The notes under the pieces are model-generated. The model searched no databases and was not told the DNA's origin. It worked only from the letters and a program-made list of their open reading frames with translations. From Guyanagaster necrorhizus (lineage: Eukaryota > Basidiomycota > Agaricomycetes > Agaricales > Physalacriaceae): a DNA stretch of 64,000 nt. Below are positions 11,401 to 20,965 of this stretch, in pieces. The position numbers and the translations under genes are program-made. The stretch spans positions 1 to 64,000 of the forward strand of contig NW_025064901.1 in NCBI RefSeq assembly GCF_019112545.1, given 5' to 3'. The first letter of the stretch is position 1. Each line of letters opens with the position of its first letter.

Positions 11401-12290
11401 GTAGTACTTTGCACCTCATAGTTTGTCTATGAGTTCCAAAATTAGGAGCAATAGATAATGATTTTTAATTATTATCTCGTTTAGTTTGTGATAGTCTTAT
11501 ATGGAGTGAAGCTTGCCATCTTTCTTTTTGACAAAGAAGAATGGAGATACCATGGGGGATTTGAATGGTCAGATCCTTCCACTGGATAAGTTCTCCTCAA
11601 GAAACTTGTCGAGTTCTTGCTGCTCATTGTTATCAAGTGAGTATGTCTTGCAGTCAAGATTAGTGTTAGTGTTTGGGATTAACTTGATTGTGTGATCTCA
11701 GAGCTTAAATGCTGAGAGTTCATCAAAGCTATCCTTCTCAAATAGATCTTTGAAGTCTCTAGCCCATTCTGGAACCATTTTCTTGAATGTCTTTTCTTTT
11801 CTCCTCTTGTTTACCCTGGCTGCCAAGTTATTAGCATAGTGAGTGGCATGAATGTGGATCTCATGCTGAAGGTCAATGGTGAGAATGGTCTCCTCATCCT
11901 CTATCTCCTTATCTCAGCAATCCTTGGAATCCTCATTAGGCAGCTCGAATGAGAGTTTTCAGCACTTGCAACAGGCAAAGGTTACTCTTTCAGTCTTTCA
12001 GTTGATCAGTGGATTGTGCCTGATCAACCAGTCATATTCTAGAAAGACTTTCTTGGCTTCTAAGTCAGTTACTATGAGATTGATCTATTTGGAGTGATCT
12101 CTGATCACGAGCCTGAGCTCAATGAACTCAGTGATCAAGCCAGCTTGGTTCTTGGTTCTATCAGTATTATAGACAGAAATTGGGGCTGCCATTGTTCTAG
12201 TGGAAAGCTCATGTTGTTTGACAAAGGCTTGATTAATCAAGCTTCCTGTGCATCTGCTATCGATTAAAGCAGTTATCATATGATTTATGC
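8450..12290 (-). pseudogene. Decayed gypsy pol (copy 2)
   Basis: On the minus strand: protease near 12240-12280, where the D-S-G active site now reads D-S-R; reverse transcriptase about 11700-10930, where the YxDD box reads YLDN (11191-11202), losing a catalytic aspartate by a G-to-A change; RNase H about 10900-10450; integrase about 10200-8900, split by the solo LTR at 8964-9434; chromodomain near 8530-8590 (YLVSWKGY). Frames are broken by stops like those of copy 1. The product would be inactive even without the stops. Confidence 0.85.
8964..9434 (+). repeat. Solo gypsy LTR inside copy 2
   Basis: A 471-bp LTR in forward orientation, alignable along its length with the 5059-5525 LTR (TATTTATGCTTAGTCAGG, TTTAGTATTTAAGGAGCTTGC and the end CCTAACA). 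No internal element sequence adjoins it on either side; both flanks are integrase-region sequence of copy 2. The flanking pentamers CTATC (8959-8963) and CTGTT (9435-9439) differ only by two transitions and may be a decayed target duplication. Confidence 0.8.
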
Positions 12291-15200
12291 AGTTTATTAG
12301 AGTCTCAACTTGGGTGTGTATGAGGAGATCTTGGCCAGATATCTTGGTTCAACAGATGAACTTTCAGGGTCCCCTCAACTCATCAAGCCACTTTAAAGCC
12401 TGGCATCTTTCTGCCTCTTTAATTTCTTTGATGGCTTTGTCTGTCACTTCTTTGGCTCTTGTTTTGTGGATCCAATTTTGAAGTATGGCTTTTGCCACTT
12501 TTCTGTCTTTGGCATCTTTGATAGCTCTCCAGGTCCATTCAGTATTGAATGGTTTGAGCCATATAGTGGAGCTTTCTGCCCCTGTTTGGCCCACTCTGAT
12601 CTCTACACCAAGCTCTTCTTCTTTTTTCTACAAGTCAATGATTTGTGCTCTGATATCTTCTTGTGTTCTCTTCTTCTTTGGGCAGTTCTTTGCTATATGA
12701 CCTTTCTAGCCACAATTAAAGCATTTACTCTCCTTTTTCATTCAATCTATGTCCATTGGTTTTTCTGTCTCTATGTAAGTCATGCTGGTCTCAGTTTTTT
12801 GTGTGCCATAAGCAGAGGCTGTAAAGGGTTCCGATGATTTCTCAGCAGTTGTTCCTGATAATTTATTCAGGATTGGCAGTGTCAACTTCTTCATGTAATC
12901 TTGTAGTGTCATAGATTTTGCTTTCTGTCTTTGTTGCTCCTTGTATATCTTGATGATTTATTCTTTCTATTTGTCATAACTGGTCAGCATAAGGACTCTA
13001 ATGCTGATTGCAGAGATCATCATGATATAAGAGGAGAGGACTCCTTGCTTGAGAGCCTCAACTATTCTGCCATCATTTGCAGTGTCATCTCATATTCTGG
13101 CAAGCTTGGTTAATCATTTTAGCTCATTGAAATAGTCCATAGTCACTTTATCAGCTATCTTGTACTCCTTGATCTTCTGCTTATATACTTCTTGGACTGT
13201 GGGATCAATAAATTTGTCATAGAGCATCTGTTTAAAGATGGACCATGAGAGGTAACAGTAGTGCTCCCAAGTCAATGATCAGAAGTTCAGGGAAATGAGA
13301 ATCTACCATATCTTGGCCTTTTCTTCAAGGTAAGAGGCAGTGAAGACTACTTTGTTCATGTTGGTTTTTAGATACCCTATGTAGACTTTGAAGTATTGTT
13401 TGCAGTCTATGAGAAATCAGTCGATATCATCAAAGGCCTCTTTGAAAGGGCAGAGCTTCTGTAAGAGATCCAGGTGGTATTAGAGAACCACTATATTGTG
13501 AGATAGTATGCCTATTGGATTGGGCCAATCAGAGAATGGGGGTCACTGCTATTTGTGTGATGATCCAGGGAAGGAGTGAAGCAAGTTGTTATCTATGATC
13601 AGACTTTCCTATGGTGGTTCCTCTTTTCAAACTATAACTCCATTCCAAATAGTGAATCTGAGCCATACTGCTTTGGGATCATCTCTGATTGGCTCCTTCT
13701 CAGCACTGCTTCCACTTGCCTCATCTGGTGGAGGCTGGGCTCCTAGAATTCAGCTTCTCTTGCTGGTCCAGAGGTTTTGGTATGAGATCAGTGGTTTAAC
13801 TTCAGGTCAGGATCATAATAGCTGGATTGCCATTGATTGAGATGAAGGGGCAGAGTATGAAAAGGTGCTTCAGATAGACAGAGCCATGTATATGGCTCAT
13901 TTTGAGATAATAGGTGATGATCATAGCATTAGTCAGATAGGCTCTGGCATCTGATATGCTGGCAGTCTTCAAATCTGATTCTCAGAGTGTTTCTTATTGT
14001 ATTGTACAGCAGCATAGTCAGTGGCCACATGCCTCAGGATTTCTGTTCTTTTGTTAGCTGTCAAATGCAAATATAATTGTTCTATTTGTGATGCTATCCA
14101 AGTAGCATCATGCCATAAAAAGTTCACCCTTCACAGGTAAAACTCCTGGTACTTCTGCATTCTGGCTTCCTGTATTGCTCACTCCAGTTCTTCTTCATCT
14201 GTATCCTCCTGCAGTCCATAAGCAAGTTCTCCACTGGCTCGAGGTGGGTTACTGCTTTCAGTTTTCTCATCCTCCATGTCCTCATCATTCTCCTCTTCTT
14301 CGAGGAGAGAAGCAGTGGATAGATCATAGAAACTCTCTATATCCCTTTGTGGTCATATCATCAATCCACTGTCCTAGCTGGGTACTAGGTCTAGCTATGA
14401 GGTCTGAAAAGTCAGAGGCATTGAGGTAGATGGAAACTGGCTGGCTTCCAATATTGGAGTCATACCAGTTTTCTCCTATTGCTCTTACCATCTCTACTCA
14501 CTCATGATAGAGCTGGACATTTCTTTTGTACCCATCATCGAGGAGCTGCATGACCATCTGACTCCCAAGAAATCTCCAGAGAGTCCAAGCAGAGATATGG
14601 GCAGTACCAGAGACTTATAGCCTATAGTGTCTGAGGACAGACTCATTGTCTCCAAACATGATATTGATGCTGGGGGTTCATCAGAGAGGAGGATACTGGG
14701 GGTGAGGAGGGTGAGGGAGGGATCTTGAGATATCATCTCAAGCTAGAGAAGAGATTCTGCTGTCCCTATTCCTGGCTTCATCAGCAGTGAGGATCCCTGT
14801 GTTCCTTCAGCAGATCAGGTCTCAGGGGTCAGAGTTGGTGCTAGATTCTCTGAAGACTAGGATCAAGAGTGAGTGGTCAGCTCAGACTGGTGCAAGTATG
14901 AATGCAACCTCAGGCCAGAGTCCATATCAGTTGGAGACATTAATCCTCTTCAATCAAGCCCTTTTGATGGCTTGTTGCTCTTTCCGATGCTGGCAGTCAT
15001 ACTCTGCAGCCCTCTATGCCTGGCCCTGAAGGATGAGTCACTCTTCAAGCTCACTGCAAGACAGCTGAAGAATACTTTGCTGTCTCTGTTCTTCTTGTCA
15101 GAGAGCCTTATCATAGTTGAAGGAGACATTAAGATCCTAGGTGGAGAAGAGCCTGTGAATGATTTCATTTCTGTTTTCTTGGATCTGTTGCTCATCATCG

Positions 15201-15880
15201 AGCCAATCCAAGGGTGCCCTCCTCATCCTACTGCTAGTTCTGACTAAATAGTGGATAGAAGGGGTGAAGCTGTGAAGCTGGCTTTGAGATGTCATGCAGC
15301 AGGATCCTGCAGCCATTCTAGTGGGACTGAGAGAGTCTCTGGCATGGTCACCAATCCCAGGAGTTTGAGAGGTCCTGGAATAGTCAAGAGAGGGAGACTG
15401 CTGAAAGAAGTCCTCTGGGAGATCTTCATCCTCATGGTTAGAGACAGGAGTTTGCTGCCAAGAGTTTCTGAACCCTGTGAGGTGATCATTGCTGTTTCTA
15501 CTAGTTGGTCAGAGAGGGTATTGATATCTTTCTTCTTCTTGATCACACCCCTGATGTGAGCTGCTAGACTCAGCTTCTGGTAAAAGGCTGGTCAGAGACT
15601 AGTGGGATGTTCATCAAGAGTCAGAGATGTCATGGAGGGGTAGGTCAGGGGTTATATTGCAGAGGATTTGATGGATGTATTGAAACTCATTGTAGTGTCA
15701 GATTGTCTAAGTGGTAATTGAGTGACATCTTCTACACAGCTGGATGATCACTAATAAGCCTAGTAGCATTCCAATGATAGAAGAAAAGAGTTCAAAGAAC
15801 TCTCGATCAAAGTTCAAGTCTGATAGTGTAACTGAGGGCATTTAGTTTTCTCCACACTATAGTGTGTGAGGAAAGAGAAA
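12291..15880 (-). pseudogene. Decayed gypsy gag and leader (copy 2)
   Basis: On the minus strand this lies between the primer site and protease. A CCHC zinc knuckle is readable at 12682-12723 (CFNCG, stop, KGHIAKNC), with a stop in place of one spacer residue. Upstream (12.9-13.6 kb) the retrotransposon gag-type region is suggested by position only; it is too broken to assign confidently. The leader from about 13.8 to 15.9 kb has several short open frames on both strands, none recognised. The gag-end stretch 12364-12594 (TIWLKPFNTEW...) is shared with copy 1 near 1330-1560. Confidence 0.65.
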
Positions 15881-15883
15881 AGG

Positions 15884-15898
15884 AAGCTTTGAGCTAAT
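15884..15898 (-). promoter_or_regulatory. Candidate self-priming primer-binding site
   Basis: Directly after the 5' LTR the minus strand reads ATTAGCTCAAAGCTT. It does not resemble a tRNA 3' end (no TGG start). Its complement, AAGCTTTGAGCTAAT, closely matches AGCTTCGAGCTAA inside the LTR family (intact at 5352-5364), differing in the core only at one CpG-derived base. That is the arrangement of Tf1/sushi chromoviruses, whose RNA 5' end folds back to prime reverse transcription. Confidence 0.6.
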
Positions 15899-16357
15899 TG
15901 TTAGACTCAAGCATCACATGAACAGATACACATGATAAACAGCCTAGTCTCCTCGCACTTCAGAAGATCAGCTGAGTCCACTGATGCATAGTCTGATTGA
16001 TGTGTCACAAGGCCTATAAGATTAGCTCAAGAGTAGAATGAGATAAATAAACTTTAGCTTGAAGCTGAGGATTATCAGTGAGAGCAAGCAGTCTTTAAAT
16101 ACTGTATAAGGTCTGTTAATAATACTATGACTAATTGTGTGTTTCTTAATCCATTGTGCTCATTGTCCTAGGGCATTGTTATCATACATAATAGGTTGAT
16201 TGTGTGTCATCAGACAATACTGTTGCATCGAAGAACAATGACAGACTTGGCTAGTTGTAGTGACTAAGCTTTGTCTTATGATCTTAACACTCATTCTAGT
16301 GCTCTAACTAAGCATAAATAGGAGTTATCTGAGAAGAGAAACAGAAAAATCATAACA
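15899..16357 (-). repeat. 5' LTR of gypsy copy 2
   Basis: On the minus strand it starts TGTTATGATTTTTCTG and ends GAGTCTAACA at 15899. The R-start block is at 16054-16066 (plus strand TTAGCTTGAAGCT), with a TATA-like sequence about 35-40 bp upstream (near 16102-16108, read on minus as CTTATACAG). About 8% different from its partner LTR by eye. Confidence 0.9.
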
Positions 16358-16362
16358 CTTTA
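16358..16362. other. Target-site duplication CTTTA, right copy
   Basis: Exact partner of 7961-7965. The copia frame continues on the minus strand from this side through one CTTTA copy into the sequence left of 7961. Confidence 0.9.
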
Positions 16363-17620
16363 CTGATCTCATATTTAAGTGGCCTAATATTTTGTGCCAC
16401 TTTTGCTATGATCAGACTGATTTCATAGCATGGGCCTGAGTTATTTCTGAAACAATAATGTCAAGGCTGTATAGCTTTGATATTTTATCTCCATAGCTGA
16501 TTATCTTGCCATGTGGTGAGATAATATCCATTCTGAACTCTTTGAATTTGAGTTCAAATCCAGCATCTGTAATGCACCCTATTGACATGAGATTGAATGA
16601 TGCATTAGGATAGTGGATACACTCCTTTAGTGTGACTGAAGTGATTTTTTCTCCTTCAACCATTTTAATCTTGACAATTCCCCTTCTCAAGCCTTTGGAT
16701 TTGCCTACACTAATGACTTTATATCCTAGAGTTTCAACATAGTCAGAAAAATATAATTTATTTTTGACTATAGGTCTGATAATGCTAGAGTCTCCTAACT
16801 ATAATACTTCTGAGAGTGAGATAAGTGCAATGTCTGTTGCACAAAATACATAGTCTTCTGAGTCTGAGTCTGATTTGGCAATATATGCCTGAGTCTGGCC
16901 CTTTCCCTTTTCTTTCTATGACTTTCCAGAATTCTTCTTTCCATTTAGGCAATTTGTTCTGATGTAACCAGTTTCCCCATATCTGTAACATATGACTTTT
17001 GGATTAGGCTTCTTGTTATATGCTGCAAGTGTTATAGTCCAATCAGAAGTCTTTTCCTTTAATCAGATGTCCTCCTGAAGAATTCAAGAAATCAACTTGT
17101 AAGAATCTTTCAAGTCAGCAGTATTCACTGATGAGATGAATGAATTCCATGATTCCAGGAGTGATATAAGCAATGTAATAGAGAAGTCCTCCTCCTCAAC
17201 TTTCTGCTTAAGGAATGCCAGCTCCTTCTGATAGGACCTCAAAGTCCTAATATGCTTCTCTATATTTTCTTCTTCTTCACACTGAGCTCTGAAGAATTTT
17301 CTTCTGACAAGGACAATTCTTATGGATCCCCTGGACTCATACATATCTTTCAGAGCTTTTCAGGCTTTTGCCAAAGTCTTTAAATCAGCAATATATACCA
17401 GTGGGCCATCTGGAACCTATAATCTTATTATTGAAAGAGCCTTCCTATCACTCTTCTTCTAATCTGCCATCAGTGTTGTGTCTGCCAGAGTCAGAATGCT
17501 TTTATCTGCATAATCAATTAGTCCTAAATCAGTTAGGATATTGATCATCTTGATTTTCCATATCAGATAATTTTCTGGGCTCTTAAGGAGGTCAATTCTA
17601 TATATGGACTGACTATCCAT
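16363..17620 (-). pseudogene. Decayed copia gag and pre-integrase region
   Basis: On the minus strand an ATG at 17618-17620 opens a gag of the copia type (MDSQSIYRIDLLKSPENYLI). It continues through helical gag sequence (about 17340-17090), a damaged zinc knuckle near 17000-16960 (CYRYGETGYIRTNC, second Cys replaced by Tyr), and the protease/pre-integrase linker (SFNLMSIGCITDAGFELKF, about 16600-16540). The frame runs to the gypsy insertion at 16362 and continues at 7960 with the KWHKILGHLN-type motif formed across the junction. Confidence 0.8.
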
Positions 17621-17684
17621 GTGATTCTATATGTATATGTAAAGTACAAAAGAGTGCAAAGTGAGTAGCAATGTAAGTTCAATT

Positions 17685-17703
17685 ATGGCCAGGGCCCATA
17701 ACC
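17685..17703 (-). promoter_or_regulatory. Possible copia primer-binding site
   Basis: Directly after the proposed copia 5' LTR the minus strand reads GGTTATGGGCCCTGG. Position fits a primer site for reverse transcription; the matching tRNA was not identified. Confidence 0.4.
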
Positions 17704-17911
17704 TGTTGTAAGTAGAGAGCAGAGTGTTGTACAGAGGATTAGAATTAGCCTCTTGAGAGAGAGACATTCTACTTAAATACATTTTGTATTACTTTGAGAT
17801 CTTTCTACAAGATACCAAATAAGTCTGGATCACAATCTAAGTCAGCTGCTGCTGACTGGCATTGTATCTTCAAGTACATTCTCATACTCACTCAGAATTG
17901 CTATCCCAACA
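17704..17911 (-). repeat. 5' LTR of the copia element
   Basis: On the minus strand this 208-bp stretch starts TGTTGGGATAG, a common opening of copia LTRs, and ends CTTACAACA, so it has TGTTG/CAACA terminal repeats. Gag begins 84 bp further on. No second copy lies in the window because the copia 3' end is missing. Confidence 0.65.
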
Positions 17912-18200
17912 GGTCCCACTCCAACTATTGAAGAGATGGTTAACTCTATTGCAGAAGAGTATATTGAAAATCTTGAGGTGATACCAACAGATGAGGAGAT
18001 TATTGCTGTCAAGCATGATATTGCAGTAGAAAATGGGAAAATAACTGTTGTTGATGAGGAGGAGGAGGAAAAACAGACCTTGATAACTACAAGAGAAGGA
18101 TTTGAGCTTATTTGAAAGCTGGAGGCATTTTGTGTTTCACAAGGTAACCAGGGTGGATTAGTACTACAGCTGAGGAAGTTGAGAGGAGCATTATTTGTTG
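17912..18200 (+). pseudogene. Probable DNA-transposase C-terminal remnant
   Basis: The plus-strand frame reads GPTPTIEEMVNSIAEEYIEN at the start, then an acidic stretch with six glutamates and one stop (FELI, stop, KLEAFCVSQGNQGG) near 18115. The pattern of an acidic linker followed by a short LEAFC-type helix resembles C-termini of pogo/Tigger-like (DDE, CENP-B family) transposases. This is a resemblance, not a firm match. The copia LTR ends exactly at its left edge, so the copia element probably inserted into it. Confidence 0.4.
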
Positions 18201-18809
18201 GGATTTTGCTGGAAAGTTCTAGAAAGGCAATCCAGCATCATGCCGAGAGCTGATGAGTAAGCTCAAGAGAAAGAGAAAGTTGTAGTAAATTCTAGATACA
18301 AGCCTGGAGAGTATAAACACAAGCTCTGTAGAAGCTGTAGAATAACAAGTTTGTACCTTCTGGCCTTACCAGCCTGGAGTACCCTGTACAACACTGAGGA
18401 TTTCCAACATTATTCAAGGAGATGCATGGAAAGCTGACCCAAAAGCCACTGACAGCATTTTGGGGCAATGACAATGTTGTCACATAAGTCACATGTCACC
18501 TCATATGCTATTTTGGTTCTGCATAAATCTATAAATGCATACAGTTTTGGTGTCTCCCAACCATATGCATTGCGAGATAGTCAACTGCATGTACAAGGCT
18601 GCCTGCATCCTTTACAAGATGGAAAATATGTACAGAAAGATGTGTCTAAGACCCAGCCATGTAAGCAGCTCATGAATCAGAAGTCCGATTATTTAATTTA
18701 TGCTATCTACTATGCTGCCCAAGGATATATAGAATATGAGCAGTTTGGTGACCAACTGTAAAGACAGGTATATCTTCTGTTCTAATTTAGTAAAAACCAA
18801 TAAGTATAA
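18201..18809. other. Unassigned DNA between transposon island and first gene
   Basis: Contains a plus-strand open stretch 18468-18761 (97 codons) without recognisable domain, and a degenerate stretch at 18200-18460 with frames broken by stops. CpG remains rare until about 18810 and then becomes frequent. Probably more transposon debris, plus the 3' flank of the Sly41-like gene. Confidence 0.4.
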
Positions 18810-20460
18810 TCACGCCACGACAGCACCGACGAACCGGGAATCGAAAGAATTTTTGGAGTGACCATGCAAATATTCAAGACGTGTCGAGTGTGCAGGCGGG
18901 GAATCGAGGGAAGGGGGTGGAGAAGGATAAGAGTCCGTTGGCGACCCCACTTTCCCTTCTTTGATGGGAGAAAACTTGGAACTAAGGATTGGAGGGGTGA
19001 TTTTCACCGAGAGGTTCGCGGCAGGATGGGGCGGATGGTGATGGTGTATCGACGCCGTCCTTGACCGGCCACTCCATGCCACAGCTGCTCCTGTGGTTTC
19101 ACCCTCGTCTGCAGATTGAATTGTCGCCTCCAACGCCGAATCTGTTCCTGATAGCATCCTGGACTCAGCATTGGTGCTCGGAAGCATCAAATCGCGGGCA
19201 GCCTCGACTCTCCTCATCTTCTTCTCTCCACGATCGACATCGGCCTTTGCGTTGTTGTACATATACAATCCCGTAAATGTCAAACCAATTCCAAACACCT
19301 GAACGGGGTGGACGGATTGATTGAACCAAACAATAGCGACACAGATGACCACAACACGTTTGATAAGGGAAGCAATAGAGTAGGTGACGGGGGATGTCGA
19401 CGATAAGATGATGAAGGCGATGATGTTCTGGCCGAAATGCACCGTGCCGTTCATGAAGAAGTAGTAACTCACGGAATGGATGGCCGAATGGGCATGACTC
19501 GGATGCACAACGTGCTCCGGGCTATGAGACGTCACAAGGAACGCAGGAAGGTCGTAGTACAACCATATGGGAATCATGAGGAAGAAAGCCATACTTGACG
19601 AATAGAACAACAAGTTCAACTTATCAAGTTTGGCATGGGACGGTTGCGACGAGTCGGGCGATGGCATGACCTTCTTAAAGACGATGTTGGAACTGACAAA
19701 GACTATTGCGGAACCAAATGCACATAGCAGGCCGACATAATTTGATGCGGACATGTCGAAGGAACAGGCCAGCATAACGCCGACGGTGAGAGGGAGGAGG
19801 GAGACATATGTCTTGGCTGAATAGCTGACTCCGAAAAGGAGAGCATAAGCGGCGACGGTGAACAGTGGTGATAGTGCCTGTGGAATGTCAGCCAGGGTAG
19901 GATTGATACCACGATAAGCTGACCTTAATTGTGTGTACCGTGCTGACGGGAATCGTCGACATCGCCATGCTGGAGAAGATATGTCCCCCGACCTGAAATA
20001 CACCCATTGGCAGTGTGCTTTGGAGGATAGCTCGCGAGGGTCTCTTTAGTCTGGTAAACCGGATGATGGGTGACATGAAAAGAAGGCAGTAAATGGCGAC
20101 AAAGCCAAACTGGACGAAGGTTAGGGTGATGGGGTAGCGGAATTGGTTGAGGATAGCTTTTCCGGTATTGGAAGAAAGGGCAGACGAGGTGTACCACAGA
20201 CTGCACAGAAAAATGAAAAGGAGATTAGAGGGCGACGACGACGGGCTCGTCAGGGCCCGCACTCCTGTTTCTCCCGTTCGTGTCCATTGTTGGGCCATGA
20301 ACTGCTTGACATGCGATAGAGTCGTTGCTGCACCTTTGCGAACGTCGTCGATCCGAGGCTTGCGGTCGTTGCTCCAATCATTGGCGTACAAAGGTAGGGT
20401 GGGCTGGCCCCAGGAGTCGTGTCGTTGCTTGTCGTGGTAACCATTGGCGTGGTCGAGCAT
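18810..20460 (-). CDS. SLY41: Sly41-like triose-phosphate-transporter family protein
   Basis: A multi-pass membrane transporter of the TPT/nucleotide-sugar (drug/metabolite) superfamily, likely in ER or Golgi. Exon 1 is 20460-19924 and exon 2 is 19877-18810, joined by a 46-bp phase-0 intron that brings STVHTIK next to ALSPLFTVAAYALLF, the conserved heart of this family. About nine hydrophobic segments follow an N-terminal hydrophilic part of about 70 residues. The Lys-Arg dyad region (SLIKRVVVI) and GLYMYNNAKAD lie near the end of the membrane part, before a 110-residue hydrophilic tail rich in Ser, His and Pro. The ATG at 20458-20460 is chosen; an upstream in-frame TTG is not a likely start. 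Yeast Sly41 was found as a suppressor of loss of the Rab Ypt1. The substrate is unknown. Divergent from SFH5. Confidence 0.8.
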
Positions 20461-20965
20461 GTCGGTCAATGTAAGGAAAGGAGGTTGCTGGTATCAGCGA
20501 GCTGGCATAGATGGACTCAAAAGATAGAGGCGACCTGGAGGCAATTCCCAGGAAGTTTTTCGAATTCGTCGGGCGGTGTATGGCGCTCAGGGTCGCATGG
20601 GAAGTTTATGTCATCTTGTCCGCCCTCACTAACCACTCCTATAATTCAAATCCTTCGATGCTACCTCTGCATATAATGCTCAACGATACTCTCCCATTTT
20701 TATGCAGTGAGTATACTATGCTCCCAGCTATCACAGTTCATCAGTATATCACATGCACGGTTGACACTACATAATTTTTAAGACAGCGAGCGCTGCGCCG
20801 TTGAAGACTCAAAATCCTTGTATTTTATTATTGAACCGAAAACATCCGCACAGAATTAATTTTTAGTATTTTTGCATTTGTTTATTTATTTTCGCAATCT
20901 CAATCTAATCAGATAAGCAAACATGACCTGCTTTCACATCCACTGTATAGCAACGTGTACTTACA
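20461..20965. promoter_or_regulatory. Shared divergent promoter region
   Basis: 505 bp between the start codons of the Sly41-like gene (-) and SFH5 (+). AT-rich in its right half (TTTTATTATTGAAC, ATTTGTTTATTTATTTTCGC). No specific factor site was recognised. Confidence 0.5.

Larger units (their letters stand above)
7966..16357 (-). mobile_element. Full-length Ty3/gypsy chromodomain element, copy 2
   Basis: An 8,392-bp element on the minus strand, bounded by LTRs of 460 bp (7966-8425) and 459 bp (15899-16357) and by a perfect direct repeat CTTTA (7961-7965 and 16358-16362). Internal order on the minus strand: candidate self-priming site, long leader, gag with a zinc knuckle, protease, reverse transcriptase, RNase H, integrase, chromodomain, polypurine tract. 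A solo LTR (8964-9434) interrupts the integrase part. The two LTRs differ at roughly 37 positions by eye, nearly all transitions, so this is an old insertion. Stops and lost catalytic residues show it cannot encode its own mobility. Confidence 0.9.
5526..17911 (-). mobile_element. Ty1/copia element, interrupted by gypsy copy 2
   Basis: On the minus strand the element reads: 5' LTR (17704-17911), candidate primer site, gag (from 17620), gag-pre-integrase region (to 16363), then after the 8.4-kb gypsy insertion integrase, reverse transcriptase and RNase H down to 5526. The 3' end and 3' LTR are missing; the frame stops in RNase H where the LTR of gypsy copy 1 begins. The order integrase before reverse transcriptase defines Ty1/copia. 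Removing the gypsy element and one CTTTA copy restores the copia reading frame across the junction. Confidence 0.85.

Noticed and set aside
13586..15559. Open frames of 80-124 codons on both strands in the leader of gypsy copy 2
   Set aside because: They overlap in several frames, show no domain and lie in decayed retrotransposon DNA with rare CpG.
18468..18761. 97-codon plus-strand frame as a gene
   Set aside because: No domain, no splice partners, CpG-poor transposon-like composition.
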